Of a DNA stretch of 29,577 nt, positions 15,010-24,931 are shown one piece after another. The DNA is from Chara braunii (lineage: Eukaryota > Streptophyta > Charophyceae > Charales > Characeae). The stretch is taken from positions 264,595 to 294,171 of the forward strand of contig BFEA01000538.1 of NCBI GenBank assembly GCA_003427395.1, written 5' to 3'. Position 1 is the stretch's first letter; the number at the start of each line of letters is the position of its first letter. A program made the position numbers and the translations under genes. The notes below the pieces were generated by a model. That model was given only the letters and a program-made list of their open reading frames with translations, did not search any database and was not told the origin of the DNA.

Positions 15010-15181
15010 CCTCAGGGCTTTGATGCGGTCCGACTGAAAAAAAAAAAAAAAAAAAAAAAAAAAAACAGAAGACGAAAAAGGAGGATAGATCACCGATAGC
15101 TGGGGCAGGTAGCTCTCGCATGGTTTTCTGCATCACCTCGGAGGTCTTGATGTGGTCCGACTAAAAAAAAAAAAAAAAAAA
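15010..15181 (+). repeat. Duplicated short element ending in poly-A
   Basis: A segment of about 27 bases at 15010-15036 (ending GGTCCGACTG) recurs at 15136-15162 (ending GGTCCGACT). Each copy runs directly into a poly-A tract (15037-15065 and 15163-15181). A conserved end followed by poly-A is what two retroposon 3' ends or a duplicated transcript end would leave. Confidence 0.6.
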
Positions 15182-15787
15182 GAGAGGGAAAAGAAGGAGT
15201 TTTCAGAAGAACTATTCAGGAAGCACCGACTATTCAAGGGAAAGATCCATATCCAAAGGGCCCAGGCACGACCGGCAGGAACCAAGGAAGAAGGAAAGGG
15301 ACTGTTGCACCGTCTTGAGAATCGGTACTTGTGAGGTTGCGACTCAAAGCATTTGAGAAGTTTATTTAAGAAACACTCGGCCACTTCGACGAAGCACGGA
15401 TGGGAAAGTACCGTATTCGTAGAAGTAGCGGCAAGTGTGTCTCGCCCTCCGTTTCTCTTTCGGTAGGAAACGCTAGGAGGAAGGTCCGGCAAACTCTGTG
15501 CGGACTGAATCTTGTTGAGCTACCGCTATGCCCGCCAGTGCTCCTGGCAGAACCATTGAGCCGCCTCTTCGTCCTAGACAGATCTGCGGGAACTTTGGTA
15601 AGAGCAGATGAGGCCAACTTGCTAAAGAATTTTGATCTGAAGGCGGTCAGGATCTGCGGCGATGGCGCCCAGCAAAACGGCTACCATCTCCGATTAGAAA
15701 GTTTAGTTCGCTTTCTGTTAGAAAACGCCTTCTGTAATTTCAGTCGAAGACGCTAGGAGTCTTTTTCTGCGTCGTGGGTATAGAGGT

Positions 15788-16363
15788 ATGGAAGGAAGCT
15801 CTGTCGATTTGGCCTCTGGCGGAGTGAAACATTACAAGCATCTAGTTTATCTCACGGACAAGGAGTTCGATTGGTTGGTCTGTACCACCAGACCAACCAA
15901 TTGGGAATGCAAAAAGTCAATCGCCAAAGCTTCCTTCTGGGCTTTCGGCTTCCTGTTGGGTGAATATAGACGCTCGCGAACAGATCGGCGTGGGATAGAA
16001 CACTTGATCTTTCTTCTTACCGACTCAATGGACGATAGAACGCTTCTCCTTCGCATTAAAAGTTTCGACTTCGACAGGATCGGTAGCAAGAATGAGGAAG
16101 TTTTTGAATTACCCAGATGGGTAGACAAGTGCCCAAGAATCTGGATTACTTTGCTGATGGCCCTTTGGCGGGAATTGATCCCGACTGGGCACTCTCCAGA
16201 AGAGTCAAGGGCGCAGCAGAAGATGATCAGCGAGAGGAGCCACGGCAGCTCGTGCGAAGGTTCTCCAGCTTGTCTCTTTTCAGTCTGGATTAATCGGTTG
16301 ACGATCGGAGTTGAGCCTGACTCGAGTCTCAAGAGCCATCCGGAGAAAGTTATTGAGGACTGA
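15788..16363 (+). CDS. Hypothetical ORF, 191 codons, uncertain
   Basis: Frame begins MEGSSVDLASGG and ends SHPEKVIED; the frame is open from 15722. The composition is protein-like, with a charged and aromatic middle (VYLTDKEFDWLV, PRWVDKCPRIWITLLMALWR), but I recognise no domain. An antisense frame of equal length (15847-16422) overlaps it. A 118-codon frame (15400-15756) precedes it in another frame and might belong to the same decayed unit. It could be an exon, a piece of a mobile element, or chance. No signal peptide or clear membrane segment is seen. Confidence 0.25.
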   Translation: MEGSSVDLASGGVKHYKHLVYLTDKEFDWLVCTTRPTNWECKKSIAKASFWAFGFLLGEYRRSRTDRRGIEHLIFLLTDSMDDRTLLLRIKSFDFDRIGSKNEEVFELPRWVDKCPRIWITLLMALWRELIPTGHSPEESRAQQKMISERSHGSSCEGSPACLFSVWINRLTIGVEPDSSLKSHPEKVIED

Positions 16364-16589
16364 TTCGCTTTGTTCCCGACTTGCGCAGGGAGAGCAGAAG
16401 GACGAGAATGGACGGGGAGCACGAGAAGGAAAGGAGCAGGAGGATGGGAACCCCGATTCCCACCTCTGCAAAGTCGTCACTTACCCCTTCCCAACCGATT
16501 GATTCAGGAGAAGGGGAACACGAGGCTCGGTGCGAAGGCAACGAAGGAGCGAAGCTGCCACTCTTCATCAGCAAAACACGTGCACAGCA

Positions 16590-16935
16590 GCATCAAGATG
16601 AAGGCGCGAACATTCAAGGAGGGACGGACTTAGCTCCTCATCGCCAAGGCACGCGCTTATCGGGAGCAGCAGCATCAAGTTGGAGACGCAAATATCAAGG
16701 AGGATGTCTTGAAGATCGCTGATTCATCCAAGGAGGGACTGACTTAGCTCCTCATCACCAAGATACACGAGTACCGGAGCAACAGCATCAAGATGAAGGC
16801 GCGAACATCAAGAGGATGTCTCGAAGGTCGCTGATTCAAATTCAAGGAGGGACGGTCTTAGCTCCGATCACCGAGACCCGCTCGCAGCGGCATCAAGTTG
16901 AAGGCGCTATCATCAAGGAGTAACTGACTTAGCGA
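16590..16935 (+). repeat. 114-bp minisatellite ending near a poly-A tract
   Basis: The motif CAAGGAGGGACGGACTTAGC begins at 16615 and recurs at 16729 and 16843 (spacing 114), then in altered form at 16914 (spacing 71). Between them GCATCAAGATGAAGGCGCGA-type segments also recur. A 25-base poly-A tract follows at 16951-16975. Confidence 0.85.
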
Positions 16936-16944
16936 TTTTGTTTT

Positions 16945-16975
<31 letters not shown>

Positions 16976-17922
16976 GAGGAGGAGAGAAGGGGAAGGAGGA
17001 GGAGAAGGAAGAAGAGAGAAGAAGATGGAGGAGAGAAGAGGTAGAAGAGTGGAACAGGAAGGGGAGAAGTAAGGTAGAACAAATGAGAATGAAGTGGGAC
17101 TTATGAGGAAGAACTGACAACTTACGCGAAGATCTTCAGCGTGAAGCGCAAACTCCCTCTCGACTAGGAACCTCTCGCCTCAGTCTCTCATAGTCGCATT
17201 TTTGAATCACTATCTATTTCAAGGAAAGAAGTAGGGGGGTAGAAGGAAGAAGAGAAAATAGGAAGGTAGGACCAGACCACGCTGGACTACAAGGCGTTAC
17301 CCCTAGGATGGACCACGCACTAGCAGATACTTGCATTTCGGATATTCGAGCAAGAGCCTGGTCCGCTTGAAAATATTCCTCCTTGACGGACATTTGTATC
17401 AAATCCCACCATCTCTCTTGTCTTGTTTCTCATCCAAAAGATAACCCACATATCCAAAAAAAAAAAAAAAAAAGGAGAGGGAAAACATGGAGAGACCTAA
17501 GAAGGACATCGTTTTTCTTTCCTACAGATTAACCGTCTTTCCTCGTCTGCCTGCAAGATTGTCTTAGCTCATTATCAATCTTTGTCTTTGTTATTTTCAT
17601 TCTGCTCACAAAGGACAGCGAGAACTGATAAGATATATCTGTTCTCAATTTCAAGACAAATAACTTCACTTTTGTATTTTCTGCAAACTCGAATTCAGCT
17701 CTCTGTAGCTTAGCCTGCGATTTCGATTTCCTTATTAAGAACCGCAATCGGGAACAACAGATATCTGTCGTTTTGGAGTCCACCCTCCCAGCATGCTTCC
17801 CCTTTCCCTAAATTCGGCCCAAATCAGATGCCAATCATTTGTCATTTTGATCTGTCAGATGTTCTGGGAATTGGTGTTTGCTGTCAGTAACCAGTGCCAC
17901 TGTAGCTTCGCGCTGTGTGACA
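16976..17922. other. No gene recognised
   Basis: Begins with a purine-rich GGAGGAGAAG stretch, contains a short poly-A (17456-17473), then sequence of ordinary complexity. No recognisable frame or RNA gene. It is probably the DNA flanking the retrotransposon. Confidence 0.55.
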
Positions 17923-17970
17923 TTTTAACGGAGAACGGGGGAATTAAACTCCCGTTGAATCCCGTTAAAA
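17923..17970. repeat. Nested inverted repeat at the left edge of the LTR
   Basis: TTTTAACGG (17923-17931) pairs with CCGTTAAAA (17962-17970). Inside it AACGGG (17934-17939) pairs with CCCGTT (17951-17956). The outer arm ends where similarity to the right terminal repeat begins, so the hairpin marks the junction of the element with its flank or lies just outside it. Confidence 0.85.
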
Positions 17971-18475
17971 TTTTTGGCGTGATCATCACGCGGGAATATC
18001 ATTTTTTTTTTTAATTTTCAACTGATGTCGAACCCGCATGGGCTCGCGGAATTGTTTTTGGGCTTTTCGGAATTTCCTTTTGCAATTAGGACTTAGACTA
18101 GGAATTTATGTACTCTGAATTTTGTTGGGCCACGTTTCTCATTTGCGCACCTCTTGCCGCGCTAGGAACTGGGCCTGACTGGATCACGCCCTTAATCTTG
18201 TGTAACTGTCGTTTTTGGCAGGCGCGATTGTAACGGTACCTTTCTTCTTTCTTGATTTCCTTGTGTTTTCCCACCTTCTTCTTTTTTGTCTTGCACACTT
18301 AATGCCCTTTTCTAATTGGCCTGAACGCCTGTACAACCGGATCGATGTGTGGAGTGTGGCTATAACCCCCACGCCTCGGCCTGGCCATAGAGACGTCCGT
18401 ACTTCCTCTCTTCTCCTCCTGATCACTTGGGCTTAATCCCGTATCTTTCGCGCAAGCATGCATGCTATAAATTTC

Positions 18476-18482
18476 GCAAGCG
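18476..18482 (+). promoter_or_regulatory. LTR TATA box (left copy)
   Basis: TATAAAT in a well-conserved context (TATAAATTTCGCAAGCG). The right LTR has the same at 29230-29236. It is the likely promoter of the element, which would place the start of the R region near 18505-18510. Confidence 0.6.
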
Positions 18483-18730
18483 TGATTAGTGTTCTCTCTA
18501 TGAACTTTAGAGTTAGCCCGATCAGTGAGGGTCGGCTAACGAGTCAGCTTGAGAGGTGAGTCGACGAGAGAGTTGGGCGATCCGACGAGCTGGTGTCGAA
18601 TATGCGGGGTTAACGTGCGGGCCGCGACGGACTGTGGCGCACAGGCGAACCTGGCTTGCATGCTCGAACGAAGCGGGGTGATAACTCCGTGTTGATGTGT
18701 GGCAACGGACTGCTCGCATCGGGGAGTGTG

Positions 18731-18734
<4 letters not shown>

Positions 18735-18814
<80 letters not shown>
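18735..18814 (+). repeat. (AG)40 tract inside the LTR
   Basis: Pure AG run about 225 bases downstream of the LTR TATA box, therefore probably in the transcribed part. The right LTR has an AG run at the same place (29501 to window end), so it belongs to the element. GA repeats are bound by plant BBR/BPC factors, so a regulatory role is possible. Confidence 0.97.
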
Positions 18815-18815
<1 letters not shown>

Positions 18816-20233
18816 AGCCATGTTTGGGGATGAGGTCTCTTCTTCCAATTATCTGTATAATTTTGATTTCCACTTTGGCTGATCTTGTTGCGGCACTCTC
18901 GGACTTTCCTTGCAAATCGTTTCAGGTTTTCTTTGTCTTTTCTTTTTTGCGGCGTGTGTATGCATGGAATGGATACGAACCCTTTCCGAGTGATCTTTTC
19001 GGAGTTTTAATCTAGTTCTGTGATACCTGCTTCATTCAAATTTTGTCACTTTCTAGTATCCATTTGTGTCGTGCAATAATCCCGTGTCTAATTGAAAACA
19101 CTCGCTACGGATATTAAGGTTGAATCGTTAGCCTTGGATCGACCTCAGATCTCCGAGAATGTTGTGATGTGTTGGCCCTCGTGCCAGGGCAATTGCCCCC
19201 CCCCCCTCGTTGTCTTTCCCTTCGTCACATGAATGGCATGGATGTAAATGTAATGACTGGATCTCACCCAAAATGGTATGGGTAGGATAGTTGTATGCAG
19301 GAAGAACACAATCCCCGAGTCTGATCCACTTTCGCTCATGTGTACGCTCGCGTACGACCGCGATCTCAAGAATACCGAGTCGCAGCGTACGCGCGCGTCT
19401 GCATGAGTCTGAGCGACTCATTATAAGGGATGTGGGAGACTGAGTTCACTAGTCGGATATGGCTGTAAGAACTCCATTTTGGATCACCGATCATGAGAGT
19501 GTGAGGGACCCGGAGTACCACGAATAATGGGAGGGTGACCATCTCAGACGGCGGGGAAACTTGAGAAACCCGAAACTCCCCTGTCTAACGGAGAACGACC
19601 AACTATGTGGGGGGGACTTTCACTGGGCCATAACTAGCGATCCTAGGGCCCCAGACTATCTGAATATTAACAACACTCAATATTACATATCTCCAGGCTT
19701 CGTCGTTATTAATACCAGTTTCCTTCCCTTCCATCTCCTCCTTCCATATCACTAGCTCACAGTGGTACCGTGGAATTCCATAGCTCGCTATTGGCCCCGC
19801 ACATCGTGCGAAGAGTGCCTGCAGTACCAGGCGTATCGGGCTTCGGGATTTATCAGACGTACCCGAACCGAAGTCGAGCAGCGATTCACAGCTTCCGCCT
19901 AAGCCCCGCCTCATCGGATTCCAAAGCCTGTTACGAGCGGCGCCGAGAACTGTTCGAACAACGCGACAGCCATAGTGTCCCGCCGGTCCACTAGATAAGG
20001 GACTGACCGCGGCGACGCAACTGGCAGAGACGATAGTCCCATCCCCGAAGGATGAAATGCCAGATATGATCTTCGCGTACCATCTTGCACCATTGTCCCT
20101 AAACTTGCCACCGGAGATCTCAATTCCGACCTTGGACTCCATCTCCACTTTCCTAAAATCCTTGGCACACCCCCTTTTCGCACTTTCACGTCCCCATTCC
20201 ACCTTGAACAGGAAGTCGCGTTGGGCGTGAGGT
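18815..20233 (+). other. Rest of the LTR and/or untranslated leader
   Basis: No plus-strand gene recognised. Holds a perfect palindrome GGGCAATTGCCC at 19187-19198 followed by a C run. The longest frame is on the minus strand (223 codons, 19603-20274), without recognisable domains and reaching across the primer-binding site; I treat it as chance. Confidence 0.6.
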
Positions 20234-20245
20234 TGGTATCGGAGC
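20234..20245 (+). promoter_or_regulatory. Primer-binding site, initiator tRNA-Met type
   Basis: TGGTATCGGAGC matches the common plant retrotransposon primer-binding site TGGTATCAGAGC (complement of the initiator tRNA-Met 3' end) at 11 of 12 bases. It sits about 230 bases before the gag start, as expected for minus-strand DNA priming. Confidence 0.75.
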
Positions 20246-20474
20246 CAACACGTGGTAGGTCTACGAATTAACACGAAAGGTGATTATACCGAACGATCTG
20301 GCGAACAAAGGACGACCGAGACAGCGGAACGCGCCGCAATGTGATCCCGTGGTAACAATGAGCAGATCGGCTGGTCGGCGAGCGTCCCATATGAACGCTC
20401 ATCCAGCCGTGAACTAGGCCCAGAATCAGAATCCAAACCCTGCGTCGAACCCGGCTCTGCGGCCTCGAGCACCC

Positions 20475-21065
20475 ATGGCTCCACCGGATCTCTATCTTTT
20501 TTATCCTGCACATCATTTAGTCGGAGCATGGCTGGCCACGCTACGTGCACAACAGTACGATAACGATGAAGCTCGGATCAACATCCCCGCTCGATTAGGA
20601 GGGGATGCTCACCATTGGTTCAACACTTACGTTTGGGTAGATCTCCCGACTTTCGAGCGGGATTTCCTAAGCCAATTCGATTATATTCATCCAGAACAAG
20701 CACTCTTTATGATCAAAGATCGAGTGTAGAAACCCCTCGAATCAGTCACCGAATATCGCAACCAATTTTATAGGATGTTCGTTAAAACACTACGAGGTGA
20801 AGAAGTTGGGAGGGATTTGTTTATAGATGGGCTTCGTAGCCGGACCATAAGGGCGAAACTGCGAAAGCAATTCTCACCGATCAATCATACCTTACAGCAG
20901 ATCATGTCTGCGGCGGAAGAAATGGAGCGGAAATTCGCCGCCAGTTTCCTAGAAGGAAAAGACTATCCTAGAGAGGGAGATTCCTCAGAGCTGGCTAGAG
21001 CAAGGGCCCACACGTGGTTAACCAGGGGTGTTATTTTCGACGAATTTTGCACCGAATTGCACTGA
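20475..21065 (+). pseudogene. gag: gag (capsid-like), one in-frame TAG
   Basis: Starts MAPPDLYLFYP and shows the retrotransposon gag pattern: LGGDAHHWFNTYV, TFERDFLSQFD, then after an in-frame TAG at 20727-20729, ESVTEYRNQFYRM, LFIDGLRS and LRKQFSP, ending at a TGA. It would form the virus-like particle in the cytoplasm. The frame is otherwise open for about 196 codons. No zinc knuckle (CCHC) is seen. The TAG makes the copy defective unless read through. Confidence 0.85.
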
Positions 21066-21378
21066 AATTATCATATTGTGCTGATTTTTTGCTTTCTTTC
21101 TTGTTTTTCTTTTTGTGTGATATATATGTGCTTTAGGGTACGTCATGTGTGCAGTTTTGACATGTTTGGATCAATAATGAAAAAGTTGGCATTTTGTTGA
21201 ATTCGTTGGACGCTTCATTTTGACTCGGACAGTGTCTTTGTGTTAGGGTTTCATAATGTTTTTTTGTTTTTTTTTTCGTTTTTTTTTGCCTGTTTCCTTT
21301 TTCAATGTTTGCACTATGGTCTCATATTGTTTGTTTTTAAAATTTTTGATGAAATTTGCACCGCAATTGCCAATGAAA
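21042..21378 (+). repeat. T-rich spacer flanked by imperfect direct repeats in gag
   Basis: The bases around GAATTTTGCACCGAATTGC (21042-21067) recur imperfectly as GAAATTTGCACCGCAATTGC (21351-21378). The roughly 283 bases between are T-rich and non-coding and separate the gag body from the next frame. It looks like an insertion or recombination product within the gag region. Confidence 0.7.
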
Positions 21379-21400
21379 ACGGCGAATTTGGGAGCTGCCT

Positions 21401-21802
21401 TTGTGGCTGAGGGTAGGCACGATGCTTGAAGAAATAGAAAATGGAGGAAGTGCGGTAGCCACCACCGAGGAAGCAGCGGAACTCGTTCCGCTGGACCAAT
21501 ACGTCGCTTTGGGATATCCGGGATTGGGAATGATCGAAACCATCCGACCAGCGGATGAGCGGAAGGAATTAGCCGAATGGAGACCTTCCTCGACGGAAAT
21601 GGAGTCTGGTGGTCTTACCTTCGTCACTGGGGAAATTGACGTCTTGGACATCATCCGAGCCCTGGACCACCGAATTTCATTGCCCATAGGGCACTGGTTG
21701 TCCATATCCGAGCAAGCCAACGAATGCATACTGCAGCACTGCAAGGCAAATAGGAAAAGGTTTGCCCTTGCCAAGCTAACCACTCAGAAAGGAAGACCCT
21801 AG
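21401..21802 (+). pseudogene. gag C-terminal / pre-protease region
   Basis: Open frame with LVPLDQYVALGYPG and, near its end, RISLPIGHWLSISEQANECI, the type of segment that precedes the protease in many Ty3/gypsy polyproteins. It lies in a different frame from both the gag body and the protease, and overlaps the protease frame by about 50 bases in the -1 direction. I found no canonical slippery heptamer in the overlap, so mutation is the simpler explanation. Confidence 0.6.
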
Positions 21803-22911
21803 CTCTCGAGGATAAACCAAACACTCCTAGTACGTCCGATCCGATATGGCTAGGAATAATTCAAAAAGACGATCATTTTTTACGGATCAAAACCATCTGG
21901 TGGAAATCCGCAGAATGCGACATCGAGGTCTGGGGAATTCCTTACAACGCCATTCTCGATTCGGGAGCGGCGGTCCTGACTATCTCACTAAGGGTCGTAG
22001 AACGGGCAAGAAGGAAGAAAGATCTGATCACATTAGCAGAGGGTGATCACCTTGTCTCAGAAGACGAAAAGAAAATCAAAGCGGTGGGGAGGATGACGAA
22101 AGTCGCCTTTCGATTAGGAAGGGTTCTCGCCTTAGGGGATGTTGTAGTGTTGGATGTGAACACCTACGATGTCCTCCTGGGATTGCCAGCCCTCATGGCA
22201 CTACGAGCTAACCTTGACTTTGAGAGGTGGTCTGTTATTCTTCGCAATACAGGCGGGAAGCCATACATTATCCCAATGAGGTTAACTCTCCGGACTACGC
22301 TACCTCCGAGACCCTCGCCCGAAAACCAAGGATCTCTTCGGGTGATCACGTAGAAGGAACCGATTCCTGAGAAAGACCAGAAGGAGAAGGAACTCGAGCT
22401 GCCTAACAGCTCCTCTGATAGCGATGACGGCACGGATCCCATAATCCAAGATATGGTGCACCAATCAATCTCCTACCCCGTTCGGCAGAAGACAACAAGA
22501 ACGTTCGTCCTCATGGAAAAAAACCTTCAGCAAACCCGGGCTTGAATCTTCAGAGAACCGCTTGTACAAGTATCCCGGATGGTCAATTCTTTAGAACCCC
22601 CTCGAACCCTATATGAAGCCACCGCCCCACTTCTCTCGAGATATCGAGAGAAAAAGGCGTTATGTGACATTACAGGGCTACCTCGCTCCTTGTTAACTCT
22701 AGGAAAGGAGGTGCGATTGTTACGCTTGGGGGCCGAAAGTGAAGCTTTGGAGCCCCCTGGGCGACATGACCCTACGTTGTATGAGCTCGGAATCAAAGTC
22801 GCTAAGAAGGCGGTACGCTGGCACGGCAGCAGTGATGGCGTGACCCCGGAGGAGCACGTGACCATCCGGGAAAAAGACGCTCAAATGGTTACTACCGTGT
22901 TTTCTTGTTGA
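21754..22911 (+). pseudogene. Retropepsin-type protease and linker to reverse transcriptase
   Basis: AILDSGAAVLTI at about 21949-21984 holds the aspartic-protease motif DSGA. YDVLLGLPALMAL (around 22168-22206) is the second conserved segment (the ILG-type motif). The enzyme would cut the Gag-Pol polyprotein inside the particle. The same frame continues beyond an in-frame TAG (22351-22353) and TGA (22543-22545) through an acidic linker and a 110-codon stretch ending at 22911. The catalytic Asp is present, but the stops would prevent normal expression. Confidence 0.8.
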
Positions 22912-22961
22912 TCGAATAATTCCTTTATTTCTGCTCCCCCCCTGCAGAGAGTAGCAATAGA

Positions 22962-23721
22962 GTGGGCACGAAGGACATAGCGGTTACCATACACGGACAA
23001 CCATACGAATTGCATGTAGTGCAGTATGTACCAAATGAAACTCATCGATTGATTGCCAATATACTGACTGTATATCAAGGGGCGCGTAGCGTAACGGATA
23101 CGGATGTTGGACTGTCCGTAGTTATTCAACATAAAATTCAGACTGGAACGCACCCGCCGATCCACTGCAAACAGTACCGGTACTCTCTTGCAGAACGAAA
23201 AACGACATTACAAAGAATCCGAGAATTTGAGGCCAACGTGTGGATCGAACCGGCAACCGGACCTTAGTCATTCCCCGTGGTTTTAGTTCCGAAAACGAAT
23301 GGGTCGATTCGCGTTTGCATTGATTATCGAAAATTAAATGATATTAAGATCAAAGACGTGTACCCCCTTCCCCGGATTGATGGTTTGTTGGATGCGATTG
23401 GATGTGCTACTTATTTCAGTAAGTTTGATATTCGCCATGGATTCCATCACATTCTGGTTACGGAGGATCGACCAAAGACGGCCTTTGTGTTATTCGAATG
23501 CACCTGGCAGTGGGTTCGTTGCCCGATAGGAATTTGCAATGCACCAGCCATGTTTCAGAGAGCGATGAACGTCTTGTTTCAGAATTTCATCAACAAGACT
23601 CGGCTGATACAGGGCATGCTTAATTTTTGCGTCATTGTGTATATTGACGACATTTTTGCTTACTCAGAATAATTCAACGGGGATGCGCAGCATATCGAAT
23701 GGACACTCGGGGCGTTGAAGG
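22962..23721 (+). pseudogene. Reverse transcriptase, two in-frame stops
   Basis: Motifs in order: FPVVLVPKTNGSIRVCIDYR, YPLPRIDGLLDAI, FSKFDIRHGFHHI (first catalytic Asp), PIGICNAPAMFQRAMN and CVIVYIDDIFAYSE (the YxDD active site). All catalytic aspartates are kept. An in-frame TAG at 23265-23267 directly precedes SFPVVLVP, where related elements usually have Trp, and a TAA follows YIDDIFAYSE at 23670-23672. After it the frame continues (HIEWTLGALKDAGFNIAPEKK) and then shifts by one near a T run at about 23755-23765. Confidence 0.92.
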
Positions 23722-24558
23722 ATGCTGGTTTCAATATTGCACCGGAGAAGAAAGTTTTTTCTCTCGGAGATCTCATTTTTGGGGTACGTAGTGACAAGGG
23801 GACTCAGGGGAGGTTTACAACCGGGCTCGAGAAAAGTTGCGGATGTTCGAGATGCTCCCACATCTAGCACGCTGACGCAAGTCCGGGTCTTTTTGGAACT
23901 GGCCTTGTACTATCGCCGATTTATCAAGGGTTTCGCCGCTATCGCATGGCCCTTGACGAATTTCCTACAGAAGGATCGGCCACTGAATTGGGACGCGGGA
24001 TGTGAGCGGGCCTTTGTCACCTTGAAAGAGGCCTTGGCTACGGTGCCTATTTTGATCCGGCCGGACCCTGAGAAACAGTTCATACTCATTACCGATTGGC
24101 AGCTTGAAGCAGTCTCCGCTATTTTGGCTCAGAAGGGGAAAGACGACCGCGAACACGTCATCGAATATGCTTCGCGAACAGTACCGGACGAAAGAAGAAA
24201 TGATTCAGCTCCGCAAGGGGAGTGCTACGTGGTTGTCTAGGGAATCCAGCACTTCCATCCGTATCTGTACGGACATAAGTTTCTCCTTGTCACGGACCAT
24301 GAGCCCTTGCTGGCTCTCAAGAGGCTTACCAACTACACGGGCATGATTGGGCGTTGGGTTGTGTGACTGCAAGAGTACGATTTTGATATCGTCCACCGGA
24401 AGGAAGAGAAGCACGATAACGCGGACAGACTGGCACGATTGCACCGACCCAACAATGTGGCCAAGGGCGATGAGATTACACCGTGGAAGGAACCAGAGCC
24501 AAGTCGTGAGCCCTCCTACGGACAGGTGACCCTCCTCCCTCAAACCCCTAAGAAGTGA
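23722..24558 (+). pseudogene. Reverse transcriptase connection and RNase H
   Basis: LSEISFLGYVV, VRVFLELALYYRRFIKGFA and PLTNFLQKDRPLNWDAGCE form the thumb/connection. RNase H follows: ILITDWQLEAVSAILAQKG (first Asp), ECYVVV (Glu region), LLVTDHEPLLALKRL and HDNADRLARL (last Asp). RNase H removes the RNA strand during reverse transcription. Stops: TAG at 24238-24240 after ECYVVV, where relatives have Trp, and TGA at 24364-24366 before LQEYDFDIVHRK. Otherwise open to the TGA at 24556-24558. Confidence 0.9.
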
Positions 24559-24695
24559 GCAACAACTACAATGGCGATGGGGCACGAAGGTCATTCTTAA
24601 GGTCCTCTTTCTCCCCTTTCGTCTTCGTCTTTTCTCTCCCTGCCCTATAATTTTGTTAATTTTGCGAAGCAATCTCGAGAGTTTATTCAGTTCCT

Positions 24696-24923
24696 ATGTG
24701 TCCTAGTAGGGAAGGATATGTCGAGTGGATAGATTGTCAGCTTTGTGTCTCCCGAGCTCACGGTGCATGTATTCAGTACAGAAATACGGCCAACTCCTGG
24801 TTGTGTCCCTTGTGTCGAACCGACAAGATTCCGACGGAGGCTCAATTCCTCAAGCCACATCTAAAGGGTTGGAAAAGACCCGACGATTTAGAAGGGCTGA
24901 GGTCTGAACAGATGTCGCTCTGA
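24696..24923 (+). pseudogene. PHD-finger-like zinc-binding domain before integrase
   Basis: The frame MCPSREGYVEWIDCQLC..HGAC..SWLCPLC gives the spacing C-x11-C-x2-C-x4-H-x2-C-x10-C-x2-C, i.e. seven of the eight ligands of a C4HC3 PHD finger, with the Trp before the last CxxC as usual. The first Cys would fall just before the apparent start, where Val is read. PHD fingers bind histone H3 tails. In a retrotransposon next to integrase, one could direct insertion to particular chromatin (inference). It lies between RNase H and integrase, in its own frame. Confidence 0.6.
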
Positions 24924-24931
24924 TAGCTACG

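Larger units (their letters stand above)
17969..18814 (+). repeat. Left LTR, part verified by the right copy
   Basis: Aligns along its length with 28731-29577: start AATTTTTGGCG, T-run, TATAAAT, the segment GATCACTTGGGCTTAATCCC, and a final AG tract. If the primer-binding site at 20234 directly follows the LTR, the LTR would continue to about 20230 and be some 2.2 kb long, but the window holds no second copy of that part. No clear TG terminus is seen at the start of similarity, and the right copy lacks an evident polypurine tract directly before it. The left copy may therefore be truncated. Confidence 0.9.

Noticed and set aside
18522-18915. Minus-strand frames through the LTR AG tract
   Set aside because: They encode Ser-Leu repeats from the CT strand and are artefacts of the microsatellite.
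19134-19300. Alternative primer-binding sites near 19134, 19172 and 19274
   Set aside because: They begin TGG-like but match no tRNA 3' end well; the site at 20234 fits at 11 of 12 bases and is correctly placed before gag.
19603-20274. 223-codon minus-strand frame in the LTR/leader
   Set aside because: No recognisable domain, spans the primer-binding site, no start context or conservation evidence; antisense genes do occur in some plant LTR elements but nothing here supports one.
21754-21802. Programmed -1 frameshift between gag and protease
   Set aside because: The frames overlap in the right direction, but no canonical slippery heptamer was found and the element has many other frame breaks.
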